Part shown: positions 4,489 to 5,978 of the stretch, piece after piece
Layout: every line of letters starts with the position of its first letter
Numbering within the stretch: the first letter of the stretch is position 1
Assembly: GCA_023432655.1 (NCBI GenBank)
Contig: JAEYUK010000025.1
Location: forward strand, 1 to 5,978
Reading direction: 5' to 3'
Origin: Pseudomonadota bacterium
Lineage (GTDB): Bacteria; Bdellovibrionota; Bacteriovoracia; Bacteriovoracales; Bacteriovoracaceae
Length of the DNA: 5,978 nt
The notes under the pieces: model-generated
Databases searched by the model: none
The model's input: the letters and a program-made list of their open reading frames with translations, nothing else
What the model was told of the DNA's origin: nothing
Position numbers and translations under genes: made by a program

Positions 4489-5978
4489 TTATCTTCCCGC
4501 CTGAACGATATTCCATTTACTTCCAAAGAACTTCTTAAGGAAGGACTGGAAGTCTTCGTATTTTGCGTTACGGATCTGGTCATTGTTCTTATGGGGGAAA
4601 TCCACACCGAGACCATGAAGAACCGGGATGGAATAAAACTGAGCGTAGTCTTCATTGGTCTGAATACCTAAAAGATTCTGCCCATCGATCATGGTTTTAA
4701 TGCGGTTAAAATCTTCGCGCTTAATGCCCTTATCTCTAAGATTATTGATGATACCCATGATGGCCTCGATGGCGGCTTCGGTTTTATCGTGACCTGAACC
4801 AATGTAGATGCCCCAGCATCCCGCTTCGAGAGCACCGATATGAATCGGAGAAACCGAGTAGCAGAGCCCCTGACGATCGCGCACTTCGACGAATAAATCT
4901 GAACTTTGACCTGAAAGATGAGCGGTGATCATCTTAAGATATAGATCTTCCTTCTGGCCGATCGGGAAAGCGGGCCCACCGATTACGATCTGGGTTTGCT
5001 CGCGTTTAAACTCAAGCTTCACTTTTTTACCAGTCACCGGCTTGGCCTTTTTCTTCACCTTCTTCGCTGGAGTGCGAGGATTAAGCGTTTTTATGGTTTC
5101 CATGAGGTAGTGATGGACCACTGAGAAATCCTGGTCACCGCAGTAGGTGAGGACAATTTCAGAATTTTTTAAGTGACTGGCGTGAAGTTTTTTAAGGGCC
5201 AGTGGAGAGAAGGTTTTAAGCGTCTCTGGCGTTCCAGCGAGATCTAAGGAGTAAGGGTGTTGGTTAAAAACCATTTTATAGAAAGCTTTAAAAGCTTGTT
5301 TTGTAGCGTCTTCTTTTTGGTTATCCAGAGCACGAAGAATGATTTTCTTTTCGTGGTCAAAAAACTTCTTAGGAATTTCTGGAGTGAGAAGTGTTCCGAA
5401 GAAATGCTTTCCAAGCACATCAAAGTCCTTGGACTGGCCATGGAGAGTGAGACCATAGGCATTTTTCCCGGAGAAACCATTGAGGGAAGAAGAAAGGCTC
5501 TCGAGTTCCATTTTTAGTTTTTCGTAGCCACAGCCCTTATAACCGTAAGTCATGAGACGATTAAAGAGATGGTGAATCCCGGCGTTCTTTGCGGTCTCAT
5601 TGGTCTGACCACTTTTTAAGTAAGCGTGCATAACGAAAGTCGGAGTCAGTTTATTCTGGCGGTAAATAAGTTTAATACCAGGTTTAAGTTCTACGACTTG
5701 AACGGCGCTGTCATAGCTCGAAGTAGTGACTTTAAGTTTACTCGCCTGAGACTTCGCTTTGGCGGCAAGCTTCTTCAGATCGCCTTGCCATTTCTTTAAC
5801 TCCTTCTCAAAAGGAGCAGTCTTGGTTCCCTTAGGAACCTGGAGGGTGAAGTGGGAAGCTTGTTTAATGATTCTTCCTAAAGCCTCAGAGACATCTTCCG
5901 CTGAAGTGGCGCGGATTTTTTCAATGAACTCTTCTTCACAGTGGATATTTCCGGATTGAGCGAAGCCGTGGCCTAGGC
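4489..5978 (-). CDS. Tandem M16 (insulinase/pitrilysin-like) metallopeptidase, C-terminal half, 5' end beyond window
   Basis: The frame stays open to the right edge, giving 495 visible residues and no start. Residues 1-48 look like the end of a first M16 unit (IRATSAEDVSEALGR then FTLQVP). A lysine-rich linker (about 49-90) and a second complete M16 unit (about 92-495) follow. In the second unit the zinc motif HxxEH has become HLFNR (136-140): the first histidine is kept, but Glu is Asn and the second His is Arg. The downstream glutamate ligand is also absent. The later substrate-chamber signature is intact: LFVEVRDRQGLCYSV, with Arg 366 and Tyr 374. A second lysine-rich stretch (about 304-325) links the two halves of this unit. 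In tandem M16 proteins of about 850-950 residues, the first unit is catalytic and the second is an inactive clamp half, so the active site presumably lies off-window. Such enzymes degrade peptides, usually in the periplasm. An internal ATG at 5629-5631 falls within a beta strand and is not the start. Confidence 0.88.
   Translation of the reverse strand, partial: LGHGFAQSGNIHCEEEFIEKIRATSAEDVSEALGRIIKQASHFTLQVPKGTKTAPFEKELKKWQGDLKKLAAKAKSQASKLKVTTSSYDSAVQVVELKPGIKLIYRQNKLTPTFVMHAYLKSGQTNETAKNAGIHHLFNRLMTYGYKGCGYEKLKMELESLSSSLNGFSGKNAYGLTLHGQSKDFDVLGKHFFGTLLTPEIPKKFFDHEKKIILRALDNQKEDATKQAFKAFYKMVFNQHPYSLDLAGTPETLKTFSPLALKKLHASHLKNSEIVLTYCGDQDFSVVHHYLMETIKTLNPRTPAKKVKKKAKPVTGKKVKLEFKREQTQIVIGGPAFPIGQKEDLYLKMITAHLSGQSSDLFVEVRDRQGLCYSVSPIHIGALEAGCWGIYIGSGHDKTEAAIEAIMGIINNLRDKGIKREDFNRIKTMIDGQNLLGIQTNEDYAQFYSIPVLHGLGVDFPHKNNDQIRNAKYEDFQSFLKKFFGSKWNIVQAGR

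Noticed and set aside
5257..5517. 86-codon plus-strand frame opposite the M16 gene
   Set aside because: It is a shadow of a recognisable peptidase coding sequence, and its composition is implausible.
5629..5631. ATG as the start of the M16 protein (380 residues)
   Set aside because: The frame continues to the window edge with recognisable M16 sequence on both sides, and the methionine falls inside a core strand of the second unit.
5971..5978. Palindromic octamer GCCTAGGC at the window edge
   Set aside because: It lies within coding sequence of the M16 gene, and a single 8-bp palindrome is expected by chance.

Overview
The window looks like part of a chromosome from a Gram-negative bacterium of moderate-to-low GC. 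It has many lysine-rich proteins, two small exported proteins with Sec signal peptides, and a tandem M16 peptidase. This style fits the Bdellovibrionota, particularly Bacteriovorax/Peredibacter-like organisms. That placement is an inference from gene style and remembered family resemblance, since the window has no rRNA or other marker. I see no tRNA, rRNA, CRISPR array, insertion sequence or phage gene.

Layout. At the left edge is the 3' end of a biotinyl-domain gene (+), closed by a strong hairpin that probably also terminates the convergent gene beyond it. Next come two minus-strand genes: a 130-residue exported protein (211-603) and a 243-residue three-helix membrane protein (715-1446). 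A divergent intergenic region (1447-1548) leads into three plus-strand genes: a 195-residue soluble protein that resembles an uncharacterised deltaproteobacterial/Bdellovibrionota family (1549-2136), a 404-residue WD40-like propeller protein (2249-3463), and a 154-residue membrane-anchored protein with a transthyretin/carboxypeptidase-regulatory-like fold (3460-3924). The last two share an ATGA stop/start and are almost certainly co-translated. The 154-residue gene then meets a convergent exported four-cysteine protein (3921-4418, minus), and their stop codons overlap by 4 nt. Upstream of that on the minus strand lies the C-terminal half of a tandem M16 (insulinase-like) metallopeptidase, which runs off the right edge.

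Functional links. The only strong link is between the WD40-like protein and the anchored beta-sandwich protein, given the ATGA coupling and the absence of a gap. One reading is a cytosolic beta-propeller scaffold paired with an envelope partner. An immunity or accessory role is also possible but unproven. The biotinyl and M16 genes are ordinary housekeeping or protein-turnover genes cut by the window edges. No complete previously undescribed system can be demonstrated here. The 2249-3924 pair is the best candidate for follow-up.
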